In this document: positions 17,779 to 26,375 of the stretch, piece after piece
How the letters are laid out: each line of letters begins with the position of its first letter
Position numbering within the stretch: the first letter of the stretch is position 1
Assembly (NCBI GenBank): GCA_003712125.1
Contig: RHLF01000002.1
Location: 124,001 to 188,000 of the forward strand
Direction: 5' to 3'
Source of the DNA: Allomuricauda sp.
GTDB taxonomy: Bacteria > Bacteroidota > Bacteroidia > Flavobacteriales > Flavobacteriaceae
DNA: 64,000 nucleotides
Position numbers and translations under genes: made by a program
Notes under the pieces: model-generated
The model's input: the letters and a program-made list of their open reading frames with translations, nothing else
Told to the model about the DNA's origin: nothing
The model's database searches: none

Positions 17779-18618
17779 TCATTCGTGTAGAAATGTAACA
17801 ATTTGATCGTTCACCTTTTCTTGGTGCATCGAGTGCCCGAGTCCTCTAGTGGTAATAAGCTGACTTCCTTTCCAATGCTGATGTACTTTTTTTGACGCCT
17901 CGACAGGAACCTGTTTGTCTTCTTCATCGTGAAATATCAGCCCCTTCTTGGTGTTTTTTTCTGCAAAGCGCATGCTGGTAAATTCGTGAAAATAGTACCC
18001 CAACCACTCTTTTAAGCGATGGTTCATTGCGTTTCTGACCCTATTGTTGAATTTTAATAGACCCTGATAATGATCCATGAATTTTTCAAATTCGGCAGGC
18101 GCACCGATGGTCACGATCTTTTCCAAGGAAGAAACAGGGTATAAAAAATGCACATGATGAATGGTCATCCCCCCAACAGAATGTGCCACCACAAATTTTG
18201 GATTGAACTGATCCAAAATATGCCGTGTAATCTTTGCGTACAAGGGTACATGTAAAAACTTACCCGTTGAATGGCCATGGGCCGGAGCATCAAAGGCGAG
18301 AATGTTAAAATCGTTTTCGCGCAATTTTTTGATGAGGTTCCGCCACCGAAAGGAATTGCTTTCCCAACCATGCATCAGCAAAACGGTCTCGCCTGACCCC
18401 TCCCAGTTGTATACCTGAATTTCATGATCGGCAATGGTGATGCGGTCATGCTTGGCCTCTTCCAAAAATTCGCGTTGGTTGGGTAAGACCTTACCTTTTC
18501 GAATGGTACAAAATACCCGAAACGCTTTGATGGCGGCTGCCCTTTTATCTACAAGGGCGATAAGATTAAAAAGTTGTCCGTATGCCAGTGGAATGGTTCG
18601 TGCTATCAGATTTTGCAT
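17779..18618 (-). CDS. alpha/beta hydrolase
   Basis: A 279-residue cytoplasmic hydrolase. The oxyanion motif is LLMHGWESNSFRW (about 75-87), the nucleophile Ser sits in VVAHSVGGM (about 141-149), Asp in FHDEEDKQVPV (about 228) and His in GLGHSMHQEK (about 261). The gene diverges from an HxlR regulator gene with a GTTAC-N5-GTAAC inverted repeat just upstream of its start, so it is probably controlled by that regulator. Substrate unknown. Confidence 0.9.
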   Translation of the reverse strand: MQNLIARTIPLAYGQLFNLIALVDKRAAAIKAFRVFCTIRKGKVLPNQREFLEEAKHDRITIADHEIQVYNWEGSGETVLLMHGWESNSFRWRNLIKKLRENDFNILAFDAPAHGHSTGKFLHVPLYAKITRHILDQFNPKFVVAHSVGGMTIHHVHFLYPVSSLEKIVTIGAPAEFEKFMDHYQGLLKFNNRVRNAMNHRLKEWLGYYFHEFTSMRFAEKNTKKGLIFHDEEDKQVPVEASKKVHQHWKGSQLITTRGLGHSMHQEKVNDQIVTFLHE

Positions 18619-18623
18619 AATTG

Positions 18624-18638
18624 GTTACTTTTTGTAAC
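18624..18638. promoter_or_regulatory. candidate HxlR operator between hydrolase and regulator genes
   Basis: GTTAC-TTTTT-GTAAC is a perfect five-base inverted repeat, six bases upstream of the hydrolase start and 80 bases before the HxlR gene. Its TTACTTTTTGTAA core resembles sites described for YodB/HxlR-type regulators. Function is inferred from position. Confidence 0.4.
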
Positions 18639-18717
18639 TTACTCTATAAATGAAACTAAAATTAAGTATTCATTTTGTAAGAAAAAAGGGGTTACTATTC
18701 TAAAACTAGGTTGAATT

Positions 18718-19140
18718 ATGGATACTCTTATTGAAAATCAAAGGGTTGCGGTACCAAAAAAATTGGAAAAAATGTTTGGGCATTTAGACTACAAAAACCC
18801 ACCTGAACTTTGTCCGGTTCGCGATGTGATGTCAGTTGCTTCCGATCAATGGAGTATTTTGATCTTGCTCTGGCTGGGTTATTATCCTGTACTTCGTTTC
18901 AATAAGTTGAAAAAGTATGTCTACGGAATTTCCAACAAGGTATTAAGTCAGCGGTTGAAGGTTTTGGAAGCCGATGGTTATGTCTCTCGCAAGGTGTATG
19001 CCGAAGTACCCATAAGGGTGGAGTATGGGCTAACTGATTTTGGAAAATCGTATGTAAAACGTTTGTTGGACCTTACGGAATGGATGCAACAAAATAGTCC
19101 GAAGGTATTGGCCAATCGCGAAAAATATGGTTTGATTTAA
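18718..19140 (+). CDS. HxlR family transcriptional regulator
   Basis: A 140-residue winged-helix regulator. The HxlR signature is complete: CPVRDVMSVASDQWSILILL (about 32-51), RFNKLKKYVYGISNKVLSQRL (about 60-80) and an RVEYGLTDFGKSY wing (about 101-113). The Cys at about 32 is the one used for redox or electrophile sensing in some members, such as YodB. It diverges from the alpha/beta hydrolase gene, its probable target, and its stop overlaps the convergent SnoaL-like gene by four bases. Confidence 0.94.
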   Translation: MDTLIENQRVAVPKKLEKMFGHLDYKNPPELCPVRDVMSVASDQWSILILLWLGYYPVLRFNKLKKYVYGISNKVLSQRLKVLEADGYVSRKVYAEVPIRVEYGLTDFGKSYVKRLLDLTEWMQQNSPKVLANREKYGLI

Positions 19141-20099
19141 TTTCGGATGGCGTTCCAAATATCGAGGTACATCTTCCATGCGCCTCCTTCATGTCGCCAA
19201 ACCACAACATACTTGCCACGCCACGATGCAACAGTGCCATCTTGATTCTGTGTCTTTCCCTCGTAGTACCCGTAATCATGTGCATAATTGCCAAAAAATT
19301 TGATCTCCTCTGAGGTAATTTTATGGTGCAGGGTCTTAGTGCCATTGTTGAGTGGCGTCCAATAACTTTTTAGGGCTTCCCCATCCAAAATTTCACGATT
19401 GTTTGGAAATATTTTGGCGTCTGTCGTATAACTATTCATTATACCGTCAAGATTACCATTTATATAGGCCTTTGAAAAGTTTTGTGAAGCCTGAATAATG
19501 GCTTCTTTCATTTCTTCGAAATGCGCAGATCTCGTGCGTTTGGCACATTGAATTTTCCAGGTCGGGTACACAATGCTTTCATCTGGGTTTACCCATTCTC
19601 CGGCCCAATCAAACCCCTTTTCGCTCATATTGCTAAAGGTCAAACGGTAGAAGCCTTCCATGCCGTTTGGTGCCTTTTGTTCGCGGTACAGAACGATGTT
19701 TCCGTTTTCATTTTTGGTGCCCTCCCAGGTCGAAAGGGTGGTTGTAGGTGCCCAATTGCTATAATAATGAACATACCATTTGGTGCTATCCGATACGAAC
19801 TGACGAATGCTACCGGAATGCCCTCCGTCAGCTTTTAGCGTTTCATCTTGAACACCCATGCCGTTCATAATGTACTTAAAACGCCAAACCATGTCCACAG
19901 GTTCTGCCCAACTTTGGTCGGGATTTCTGTTTTGCGATTTGCAATCACATTCCCCGATCATGGGTGCAAAGTCCATAATTTCAGATGGTGCTTCAGGATT
20001 CGGAAGTCCGAAAGGATGTTCTGTCGAAGGTTCATAATCGTATTGGGCACTTAAAAAAAGCGGTAAAAAGCATAAAACAAGAACGTAGTTGGCCTTCAT
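19137..20099 (-). CDS. secreted SnoaL/DUF4440-like protein with N-terminal DUF1579-like domain
   Basis: From the ATG at 20099 the product has about 320 residues and a signal peptide (MKANYVLVLCFLPLFLSAQ); the frame is open further upstream but without a signal. The first part (about 40-185) resembles DUF1579-type beta-barrel proteins (DMVWRFKYIMNGMGVQDE, FYRLTFSNMSEKGFDW). The last part (about 195-320) is a SnoaL-like/DUF4440 domain with NFSKAYINGNLDGIMNSYTT, ending KYVVVWRHEGGAWKMYLDIWN. No catalytic role is clear. The lipoprotein gene upstream is about 70 bases away. Confidence 0.82.
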   Translation of the reverse strand: MKANYVLVLCFLPLFLSAQYDYEPSTEHPFGLPNPEAPSEIMDFAPMIGECDCKSQNRNPDQSWAEPVDMVWRFKYIMNGMGVQDETLKADGGHSGSIRQFVSDSTKWYVHYYSNWAPTTTLSTWEGTKNENGNIVLYREQKAPNGMEGFYRLTFSNMSEKGFDWAGEWVNPDESIVYPTWKIQCAKRTRSAHFEEMKEAIIQASQNFSKAYINGNLDGIMNSYTTDAKIFPNNREILDGEALKSYWTPLNNGTKTLHHKITSEEIKFFGNYAHDYGYYEGKTQNQDGTVASWRGKYVVVWRHEGGAWKMYLDIWNAIRN

Positions 20100-20168
20100 A
20101 GGGTTTGTTTTTGTAGAAAGTATTGAAATCAAAACCGAGCCACGTACTACTTGGGAATAAATTAACAC

Positions 20169-20720
20169 TTATAGGTGCCAACCCATACTCAGATATTTAA
20201 TTTTCGCATCGTCGGGTATTTGAACAGCTTCAATATTTGAGGTGCTAAATCGAAGATTGGCAGGCAGTTCGTCCTTTGCAATGGTGAAATACACATCAGA
20301 TTCTTTGACAAAAACTACCACGTTGTTGAGTGTTGTGGTGATTTTCTTAATGGTAAAAGTGTCAAGAATATCCTTGAACGTACTGTTTAAGCCAATGCCT
20401 TGAACCGTTTCAAATCGTTTATCGATTACACGCACGTTTTGGATCGTGGGGATGCTATCATCAGACGGGGTGAGGGTAACAAGGTGCTTCCCGCCTTTTT
20501 CATAAACCATGATCTTCTTGGCCTGCGAACCAAACTGACTTTGGAAGGTATCCTTGACGATTGAGTCACCCTCATAGATGAGTTCGAGATCGCGAACAAG
20601 ACTGATTTTGTCCAATTTTCCGACTTTTTCTTCGGTAATTAAAAAGGTGGTGTCCTTTTCGGCACAGGATGAAAGGGCGACCAAAATCAAAAATCCAAAA
20701 CCTAAAAACTTCTTTCCCAT
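20169..20720 (-). CDS. lipoprotein of unknown function (DUF1131-like?)
   Basis: A 183-residue lipoprotein; the signal ends in LVALSSC (Cys about 19). The mature part alternates beta segments such as KKIMVYEKGGKHLVTLTPSDD and contains a possible ligand-binding barrel with VRVIDKRFETVQGIGLNSTF. The latter segment recalls the DUF1131 (RpoE-regulated lipoprotein) family, but I am not sure. It is eight bases downstream of the HerA-like ATPase gene and probably co-transcribed with it. Confidence 0.7.
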   Translation of the reverse strand: MGKKFLGFGFLILVALSSCAEKDTTFLITEEKVGKLDKISLVRDLELIYEGDSIVKDTFQSQFGSQAKKIMVYEKGGKHLVTLTPSDDSIPTIQNVRVIDKRFETVQGIGLNSTFKDILDTFTIKKITTTLNNVVVFVKESDVYFTIAKDELPANLRFSTSNIEAVQIPDDAKIKYLSMGWHL

Positions 20721-20728
20721 GCTACTTC

Positions 20729-22249
20729 TTACCGTATTACTTTTTTCAACACTCCTAAAACACCACGAATAAAAGTGGCACTGGTCAATACCTTTACAAC
20801 AGGGTTCATTCGCGTACTTCGACGCGATGAGGTTCGGCGCGACGAGGCTTTGCTTTTTGCCTCGCGTTCTTTCTCCTTTTCAGCTTCCTGCTCGGCTTCC
20901 GCTATTTTTTCATTTAAGATTTCATACGCACTTTCGCGATCAATTTCCTCATTGTACTTTTTGATGATTTTAGATTGCCCAATGGCTTCTTTCAGCTCTT
21001 TATCGGTCAATACATCCATCCGGCTCATCGGTGCCCGCAACATCGTAGCTGCCAGTGGGGTAGGTCTCCCTTTTTCATCCAAGGCTGAAATCAGGGCCTC
21101 GCCAATACCCAATGAGGTCAATATTTCTTCAGTTTTATAAAATTCGGAATCAGGATAGTTTTGGGCAGTTAGCTTAATGGCCTTGCGATCCTTGGCGGTA
21201 AAAGCACGTAGTGCGTGTTGTACCTTCAATCCCAATTGTGCCAAAACATCATCGGGGATGTCTGTAGGATTCTGGGTGACAAAGTACAATCCAATCCCCT
21301 TTGATCGAATCAGTTTTACAATACTTTCAATTTGATCCAAAAGTGCTTTTGATGCATTGTCAAAGATCAGATGGGCCTCATCAATAAAAAGAATAAGTTC
21401 AGGACGATCACTATCGCCCTGCTCAGGAAAAGTACCGTAAATTTCTGCCAACAGGCTCAGCATAAAAGTTGAAAATAACTTAGGCTTGTCTTGAATGTCG
21501 GTAAGGCGAATGATGTTGATGTAGCCCCGTCCATTTTCATCGATGCGGGTCAGGTCATCCACTTCAAAAGACTTTTCACCAAAAAACAGATCGGCACCCT
21601 GTTGTTCCAACTCAATGATTTTTCTTAGAATGGTTCCTGTAGAGCTGGTGGAAATACGGCCATAGGCAGACTGAAACTCTTTTTTACCTTCACCTGTGGC
21701 ATATTGCAGTACCTTTTTGAAGTCTTTTAGGTCTAGCAATGGCAATTTGTTGTCATCACAGTATTTAAAGACTACCGCCACAATGCCTTCTTGGGTAACG
21801 GTCAAATCAAGAATACGGGATAAGAGCACAGGTCCGAACTCTGAAACTGTGGCTCGTAGGCGCACCCCATCCTGTTCTGAAAGCGAAAGAATCTCTACAG
21901 GAAAGCCTTTGGGCTCAAAAGGCAAGCCTATCGCAGCATGGCGTTCATCAATTTTCGGATGACCCGGACTGGGCTGCGCAATACCGCTCAAATCTCCTTT
22001 TAGGTCCATCAATAACACCGGTATTCCTTTTTCGGAAAGATTTTCTGCAATAACCTGCAGGGTTTTGGTTTTTCCTGTACCCGTGGCTCCCGCAATTAAA
22101 CCGTGGCGGTTCAAGGTTTTTAGGGGCACTTTGATAAAGGCCTCCTTGACGGTTTCTCCATCCACCATTCCGGCACCCATGGTGATAAAGTCACCTTTCA
22201 TCGTATAGCCTTTTTCGATTTGCCCGAAGAATTGCTCTTTCCGTTCCAT
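20729..22249 (-). CDS. HerA-like helicase / DUF853 ATPase
   Basis: A 506-residue P-loop ATPase of the FtsK-HerA superfamily, DUF853 branch. Walker A is AGATGTGKTKTLQ (about 53-65), Walker B is ELILFIDEAH (about 285-294), and the sensor-like segment is LYFVTQNPTDIPDDV. A charged EAEKEKEREAKSKASSRR segment near residue 460 leads to a short hydrophobic tail. DUF853 proteins are widespread but poorly defined; DNA translocation is the family expectation. No HerA-associated nuclease (NurA) or defence gene lies nearby. Confidence 0.92.
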   Translation of the reverse strand: MERKEQFFGQIEKGYTMKGDFITMGAGMVDGETVKEAFIKVPLKTLNRHGLIAGATGTGKTKTLQVIAENLSEKGIPVLLMDLKGDLSGIAQPSPGHPKIDERHAAIGLPFEPKGFPVEILSLSEQDGVRLRATVSEFGPVLLSRILDLTVTQEGIVAVVFKYCDDNKLPLLDLKDFKKVLQYATGEGKKEFQSAYGRISTSSTGTILRKIIELEQQGADLFFGEKSFEVDDLTRIDENGRGYINIIRLTDIQDKPKLFSTFMLSLLAEIYGTFPEQGDSDRPELILFIDEAHLIFDNASKALLDQIESIVKLIRSKGIGLYFVTQNPTDIPDDVLAQLGLKVQHALRAFTAKDRKAIKLTAQNYPDSEFYKTEEILTSLGIGEALISALDEKGRPTPLAATMLRAPMSRMDVLTDKELKEAIGQSKIIKKYNEEIDRESAYEILNEKIAEAEQEAEKEKEREAKSKASSRRTSSRRSTRMNPVVKVLTSATFIRGVLGVLKKVIR

Positions 22250-22324
22250 TGGTTATAGTTTCCGATAAAAATAGGGTAATTTGGCAGAAGACAAAAGAGG
22301 GTTGAATCACAAAGTACAATACAT

Positions 22325-22777
22325 ATGAAGAATCTTATCAAACTATTGGCCATCGTTTTTTTAATGGGTGTTTGCACTAGTGCATTCTCCCAGGAAAAGA
22401 CCGAACTCATTTTTCATAAGCCCGAAAATCCGGCTCGGGCATCCGCCCCGTTTAGTGAGGCTGTTCAGGCAGGCAACCTCTTTTTTCTTGCCGGCCAAAT
22501 CGGGATGGATAGGCGTGTGGGGAAATTGGCCGAAGGCGGTGTGCAAGGCGAAACAGAGCAGGCCATTAAAAACATACAAGGGGTGTTGCAATACCACGGA
22601 CTTACCCTTGATAATGTGGTCAAGTGCACGGTTATTTTAAGTGATATTGATGATTTCAAAGCCTTTAATGAGGTGTACGTAAAATACTTTACCAAAAAGC
22701 CTGCCCGTACCACCTATGCAGCGGCCGGTTTGGCAGTAGGGGCAAAGATTGAAATTGATGTAATTGCCGTTAAGTAG
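22325..22777 (+). CDS. exported RidA family deaminase-like protein
   Basis: A 150-residue protein: a signal peptide (MKNLIKLLAIVFLMGVCTSAFSQ) precedes a standard RidA/YjgF/UK114 domain. The active-site arginine is in PARTTYAAAGL (about residue 129) and the final glutamate-containing strand is KIEIDVIAVK. Cytoplasmic RidA hydrolyses reactive enamines/imines from PLP enzymes; the signal peptide implies a periplasmic version. The queE gene starts 15 bases downstream, with its own promoter box in the gap. Confidence 0.92.
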   Translation: MKNLIKLLAIVFLMGVCTSAFSQEKTELIFHKPENPARASAPFSEAVQAGNLFFLAGQIGMDRRVGKLAEGGVQGETEQAIKNIQGVLQYHGLTLDNVVKCTVILSDIDDFKAFNEVYVKYFTKKPARTTYAAAGLAVGAKIEIDVIAVK

Positions 22778-22780
22778 CAT

Positions 22781-22788
22781 TATCTTTG
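22781..22788 (+). promoter_or_regulatory. -7 promoter box touching the queE start
   Basis: TATCTTTG ends four bases before the queE ATG. With the usual position of this box relative to the start of transcription the mRNA would have almost no leader. A TTG at 22755-22757 lies 23 bases upstream. Confidence 0.45.
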
Positions 22789-22792
22789 CAGC

Positions 22793-23425
22793 ATGATTGC
22801 GAAGGATACAATGGATTTGGTAGAAAAAGGCTTGATGCTTCCTTTGATGGAGGAGTTTTACACCATTCAAGGAGAAGGTTTTCATAAGGGTACAGCAGCT
22901 TATTTTGTTCGTATAGGCGGTTGTGATGTGGGTTGCCACTGGTGTGATGTAAAAGAAAGTTGGAATGCTGAACTACACCCCCCAACCCCAATTGATAAGA
23001 TCATTGCGAATGCCGCCAACTACTCAGATACCATTGTGGTTACAGGGGGCGAACCTTTGACGTGGGATATGACGCCCTTGACCGAAGGCTTAAAGGCCAA
23101 AAATCTTAAAATTCACATCGAAACCTCGGGTGCCTATCCCTTGACCGGAACTTGGGATTGGATCTGCCTTTCCCCAAAAAAAATCAAACCACCGGTAGGG
23201 GATATCCATACCAAGGCCCATGAACTTAAGGTAATCGTCTATAACAAAAGTGATTTTGAATTTGCCGAAGAACATGCAAAAAAGGTGGGTTCAGACTGCC
23301 TATTGTTTCTTCAACCCGAATGGAGCGTACGTGATAAGGTAATGCCCATGATTGTGGATTATGTGATGAAAAACCCCAAATGGAAAGTTTCCCTACAGAC
23401 ACATAAATACTTGAATATTCCGTAA
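22793..23425 (+). CDS. queE: 7-carboxy-7-deazaguanine synthase QueE (radical SAM)
   Basis: A 210-residue radical SAM enzyme that converts 6-carboxytetrahydropterin to 7-carboxy-7-deazaguanine on the way to queuosine. The iron-sulphur cysteines are Cys44, Cys48 and Cys51 (GCDVGCHWCD), the classical CxxxCxxC spacing. Other family segments are EEFYTIQGEGFHKG (20-33), VTGGEPLTWD near residue 84 and HIETSGAYP near 105. The first ATG seems right, since it follows the promoter box directly. No other queuosine genes lie in the window. Confidence 0.96.
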   Translation: MIAKDTMDLVEKGLMLPLMEEFYTIQGEGFHKGTAAYFVRIGGCDVGCHWCDVKESWNAELHPPTPIDKIIANAANYSDTIVVTGGEPLTWDMTPLTEGLKAKNLKIHIETSGAYPLTGTWDWICLSPKKIKPPVGDIHTKAHELKVIVYNKSDFEFAEEHAKKVGSDCLLFLQPEWSVRDKVMPMIVDYVMKNPKWKVSLQTHKYLNIP

Positions 23426-23487
23426 GGCGTAGGCAACCTATTGTTCTTTTTTGACGTCTTTAATTATGTTCACATGAACTGAACAAG

Positions 23488-24657
23488 ATGAATCAAAGAC
23501 TTCATTATATCGATTGGTTGCGGGTTATCGCCTTTGGCACCCTGATACTTTTTCACTGTGCAGTTCCCTTTGTGGAGCACTATCATTGGGAAATAAACAA
23601 CGATGAGACTTCTCCTTGGATTACACGAATAATTTGGTGGTTACATCAATGGCGACTTCCCCTCTTGTTTGTTATTGCAGGGGTAGGGGTTCGCTTTTCA
23701 CTGCGAAAGCGATCTATTTTGAAATTCTTCGGTGAGCGTTTTATTCGTCTTTTTATTCCGTTGGTTTTTGCTATATTTTTTATCACCCCAATACAGGTAT
23801 ACTTTGAATGGCTCCAAGAAGGTAAGATCTCACCGGGCTATTGGGCGTTTTATCCTTCTGTTTATGATATTGTGCCGTATCCTGAGGGTGCTTTTACCTG
23901 GAGTCATATGTGGTTTGTGGCTTACCTGTTCGTTTTTACTATTTTGTTGTTACCCATTTTTTCATTATCTAAAGTAAAATGGTTTGATGGGTTAAAACCG
24001 AAATTAAATAGGCTATTCTCAAACCCATGGGTATGTTTGTTTCTAGGAGTGCCTTTTGTTATTTATATCCTTACATTGTTCATAGATTGGCCGGAACAAG
24101 GTAGTTTGATAGATGACTGGTACGTATTCGTCAGTTCTATTACATTTTACCTTTTTGGGTTTTTACTGAGTGGGGTAAGTAGTTTTTGGGTGACGTGTAA
24201 AAGGTATCGTAAACTATTCTTGGTGATTGCGGTTAGTTTGGCAATTGTTCTAATTTGGAAGTTCTATTGGAACTGGGAAATCTCTAGACCCACTCAAAAA
24301 GATGAATGGTTGTACCAATATGCGCTCTTGAATGGATTTCATATTTGGACGCTTATTCTTAGCGCTATTGGATATACCATGAAGCATCTAAACTATTCCA
24401 ATGCTCAGTTGACTTATTTAAATACGGCCATTTACCCCTTTTATATTTTGCATCAGGCTGTTATTGTTGCCTCTGGCTATTATGTACTACAGTGGGACAT
24501 CGGTATTTTCCCTAAACTATTACTATTGATTTTGATTTGTGTACTGACCATTTGGTTGGTGTACCATTTCGTGATTCGTCATACAGGTATCACCCGTGTA
24601 CTTTTCGGGATGAAATGGAGTCAGAAAAAGCAAAAGGATAACCTTCCTATTCCATAA
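23488..24657 (+). CDS. acyltransferase 3 (OpgC/OafA-like) membrane protein
   Basis: A 389-residue protein with about ten hydrophobic segments and the acyltransferase-3 opening RLHYIDWLRVIAFGTLILFHCAVPF (His in LFHCAVP). The FERFIRLFIPLVFAIFF-like segment near residue 78 and the C-terminal YPFYILHQAVIVASGYY are also typical. Such enzymes move acyl groups onto sugars, glucans or other envelope molecules; the acceptor is unknown. Confidence 0.88.
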   Translation: MNQRLHYIDWLRVIAFGTLILFHCAVPFVEHYHWEINNDETSPWITRIIWWLHQWRLPLLFVIAGVGVRFSLRKRSILKFFGERFIRLFIPLVFAIFFITPIQVYFEWLQEGKISPGYWAFYPSVYDIVPYPEGAFTWSHMWFVAYLFVFTILLLPIFSLSKVKWFDGLKPKLNRLFSNPWVCLFLGVPFVIYILTLFIDWPEQGSLIDDWYVFVSSITFYLFGFLLSGVSSFWVTCKRYRKLFLVIAVSLAIVLIWKFYWNWEISRPTQKDEWLYQYALLNGFHIWTLILSAIGYTMKHLNYSNAQLTYLNTAIYPFYILHQAVIVASGYYVLQWDIGIFPKLLLLILICVLTIWLVYHFVIRHTGITRVLFGMKWSQKKQKDNLPIP

Positions 24658-24661
24658 GGCG

Positions 24662-25561
24662 TTAGCGCCCTCCATTATTTTGAAGATCTAAGATGCATTC
24701 TGCGTCCAAACCTGGGACATTTGCCAATGCCCTATTGTTTTGTGATTGCAGCATATGCAAAATCGAATGACCCGATATGGAGCAGGCAGATCTTAAAATA
24801 TCATTCCCAGATTTTCCAGTTAAGGATGAGGAAGAATCTCCAAATTGAAGCTCGGCACGCATCAAACAACCTTCTACATTACAGTGATTTACGGCGTCTG
24901 GGTCTTCATGGTCGTTGACAGGTACAGTACCTAAATCGACCAAACCGAACAAATGCCCAAACTCATGGTTCAAGGTGGCGGTTTCCACATCCTCATCGGT
25001 AATGGTGAGGCTTCGACCTGCCAGCGTTTGTATGGTTCGTTCGAAAATGACCATTGAGGTGTTCCGGTAAACGGCACCCAGGGTCACCAGGCCTTGTTCT
25101 TCATCGTCACCGTCAGAAGGGGAATCTGCAAAATAGATGTATACCGCCAAGGTAGAACCCTCATTATAAGCGGTTCTATTGGCTTCTTCCAGATCGGCTA
25201 TTTCCTGTAAAGTCAACGTCTCCTCACCAGGTGACGGAAGTTCGTTGTACAAAATTTGGATGTTCTGTTTGAAGGTACGCTCGCGGAGAAAGTTTTCGAA
25301 GTTGGTCATGGCCTCCACCGTTGGACGGAAACCAGTGACGAAACCAACCTCGATCAAAAGGGCGTCAAAGTTGGAATTTGATAAAAGGTCATTTGCCGAA
25401 GCCCCGGTCACCAAAAGATTACCGGATTTGTCAACCACGGTTGTTCCGTCGTCATCCGACGTTCCCGTACCTCCATCATCAGGATTACTCCCTTCGCTTG
25501 AGCAGGCAAGGACAAAACAAAAGATAACACCGGCCAAAAGGGCCCAAAAACTCTTTTTCAT
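24662..25561 (-). CDS. zinc metalloprotease lipoprotein (metzincin-type HExxHxxGxxD)
   Basis: A 299-residue lipoprotein (lipobox VLAC, Cys20) with a long acidic linker (about 22-45) rich in Gly and Asp, as expected of an exported surface lipoprotein. The catalytic motif is HEFGHLFGLVD (199-209), with a following CLMRAEL that may act as the Met-turn (about 231). Cys227/Cys232 and Cys261 may form disulphides. The extended HExxHxxGxxD form is that of metzincins. Substrate unknown; the gene is not in an obvious operon. Confidence 0.88.
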   Translation of the reverse strand: MKKSFWALLAGVIFCFVLACSSEGSNPDDGGTGTSDDDGTTVVDKSGNLLVTGASANDLLSNSNFDALLIEVGFVTGFRPTVEAMTNFENFLRERTFKQNIQILYNELPSPGEETLTLQEIADLEEANRTAYNEGSTLAVYIYFADSPSDGDDEEQGLVTLGAVYRNTSMVIFERTIQTLAGRSLTITDEDVETATLNHEFGHLFGLVDLGTVPVNDHEDPDAVNHCNVEGCLMRAELQFGDSSSSLTGKSGNDILRSACSISGHSILHMLQSQNNRALANVPGLDAECILDLQNNGGR

Positions 25562-25603
25562 AGCTTCAAATTACTTTATCAGAACGTGAAAATAAGACTT
25601 CTA

Positions 25604-26314
25604 TTATGGTTTAAGCGTGAGTCTTGCCAAATAGTCGTAGTGTTCTCCATTGCTTACAAGTTCACATATAAAACCATGCCGTTCCGAAATCTTTGATAAT
25701 GTATTATAATCAACATATAACCACGGAAAAACCCTACTTTCAAAAGTTTTGTAGGTCATGCGGAATTCCACCTCCCCATAATAATCTTGATGGCCATCCA
25801 CCCAATAACTGCCATCTTCATTTTCTTCGAACATATAGATGATATCACTCGAATCCAATAAAATTTGTCCGTTTGGATGCAACAGCGATTTGAAATGGTC
25901 GAGATAGGTTGGCAAAGATTTTAGCTTGCCCACAATACCAATACCATTCATCATAAGCAAAAGTGTATCAAACTTTGTACCCGCATACGATAAGATTGGA
26001 GCCTCTACAGTTTGCTGAAGCCCCCTAAGCTGACAGGCTTTTACAGCACCGGCCGAAGTGTCCAATCCGATAACATCGTAGCCTTGATTTTGAAGGTAGA
26101 GCGCATGCGAACCTGCACCGCACCCAATATCCAGTACCTTTCCAGTACATTGCTGTAGGGCAAGTTGCTCTAAGGCGGGCATTTCTTGATAAGAACGAAA
26201 AAGATAAGACACCGGAATGGTGTCTTTTTCATCCAGTGATGAATGGGTATGGATCAGTTCATTTCGTTTGTTGTTGAGATAATCCAAAAGTGCAATACCA
26301 AAAATATCGGCCAT
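25604..26314 (-). CDS. class I SAM-dependent methyltransferase
   Basis: A 236-residue enzyme with the SAM-binding motif I VLDIGCGAGSHALYLQNQG (about 74-92), an acidic motif II (VIGLDTSAGAVKAC, about 95-108) and LLLMMNGIGIVG at motif IV (about 135). Substrate is not recognisable. The start ATG at 26314 is clear. It is divergent from the ykgJ-type gene, 61 bases away. Confidence 0.92.
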   Translation of the reverse strand: MADIFGIALLDYLNNKRNELIHTHSSLDEKDTIPVSYLFRSYQEMPALEQLALQQCTGKVLDIGCGAGSHALYLQNQGYDVIGLDTSAGAVKACQLRGLQQTVEAPILSYAGTKFDTLLLMMNGIGIVGKLKSLPTYLDHFKSLLHPNGQILLDSSDIIYMFEENEDGSYWVDGHQDYYGEVEFRMTYKTFESRVFPWLYVDYNTLSKISERHGFICELVSNGEHYDYLARLTLKP

Positions 26315-26336
26315 GGTGCAAATGTGGCATTATTAT

Positions 26337-26368
26337 TTGAATGAAGTGGTCAAAGGTTTATAAGTTTG
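26337..26368 (+). promoter_or_regulatory. Bacteroidota-type promoter before the YkgJ gene
   Basis: TTG at 26337-26339, 21 bases, then TAAGTTTG at 26361-26368, seven bases before the ATG at 26376. The spacing fits the TTG / TAnnTTTG consensus, and the leader must be very short. Confidence 0.55.
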
Positions 26369-26375
26369 TAGCGCC

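Noticed and set aside
23418-24672. Repeated word ATTCC(G/A)TAAGGCGT at the ends of queE and the acyltransferase gene
   Set aside because: Only 14 bases and at the stop codons of two genes that both end in Ile-Pro; likely coincidence.
25727-25737. AAAAACCCTAC, a match to the ECF -35-like block GTAGGGTTTT on the minus strand
   Set aside because: It lies inside the methyltransferase coding region and has no GATTGTT at the nine-base spacing.
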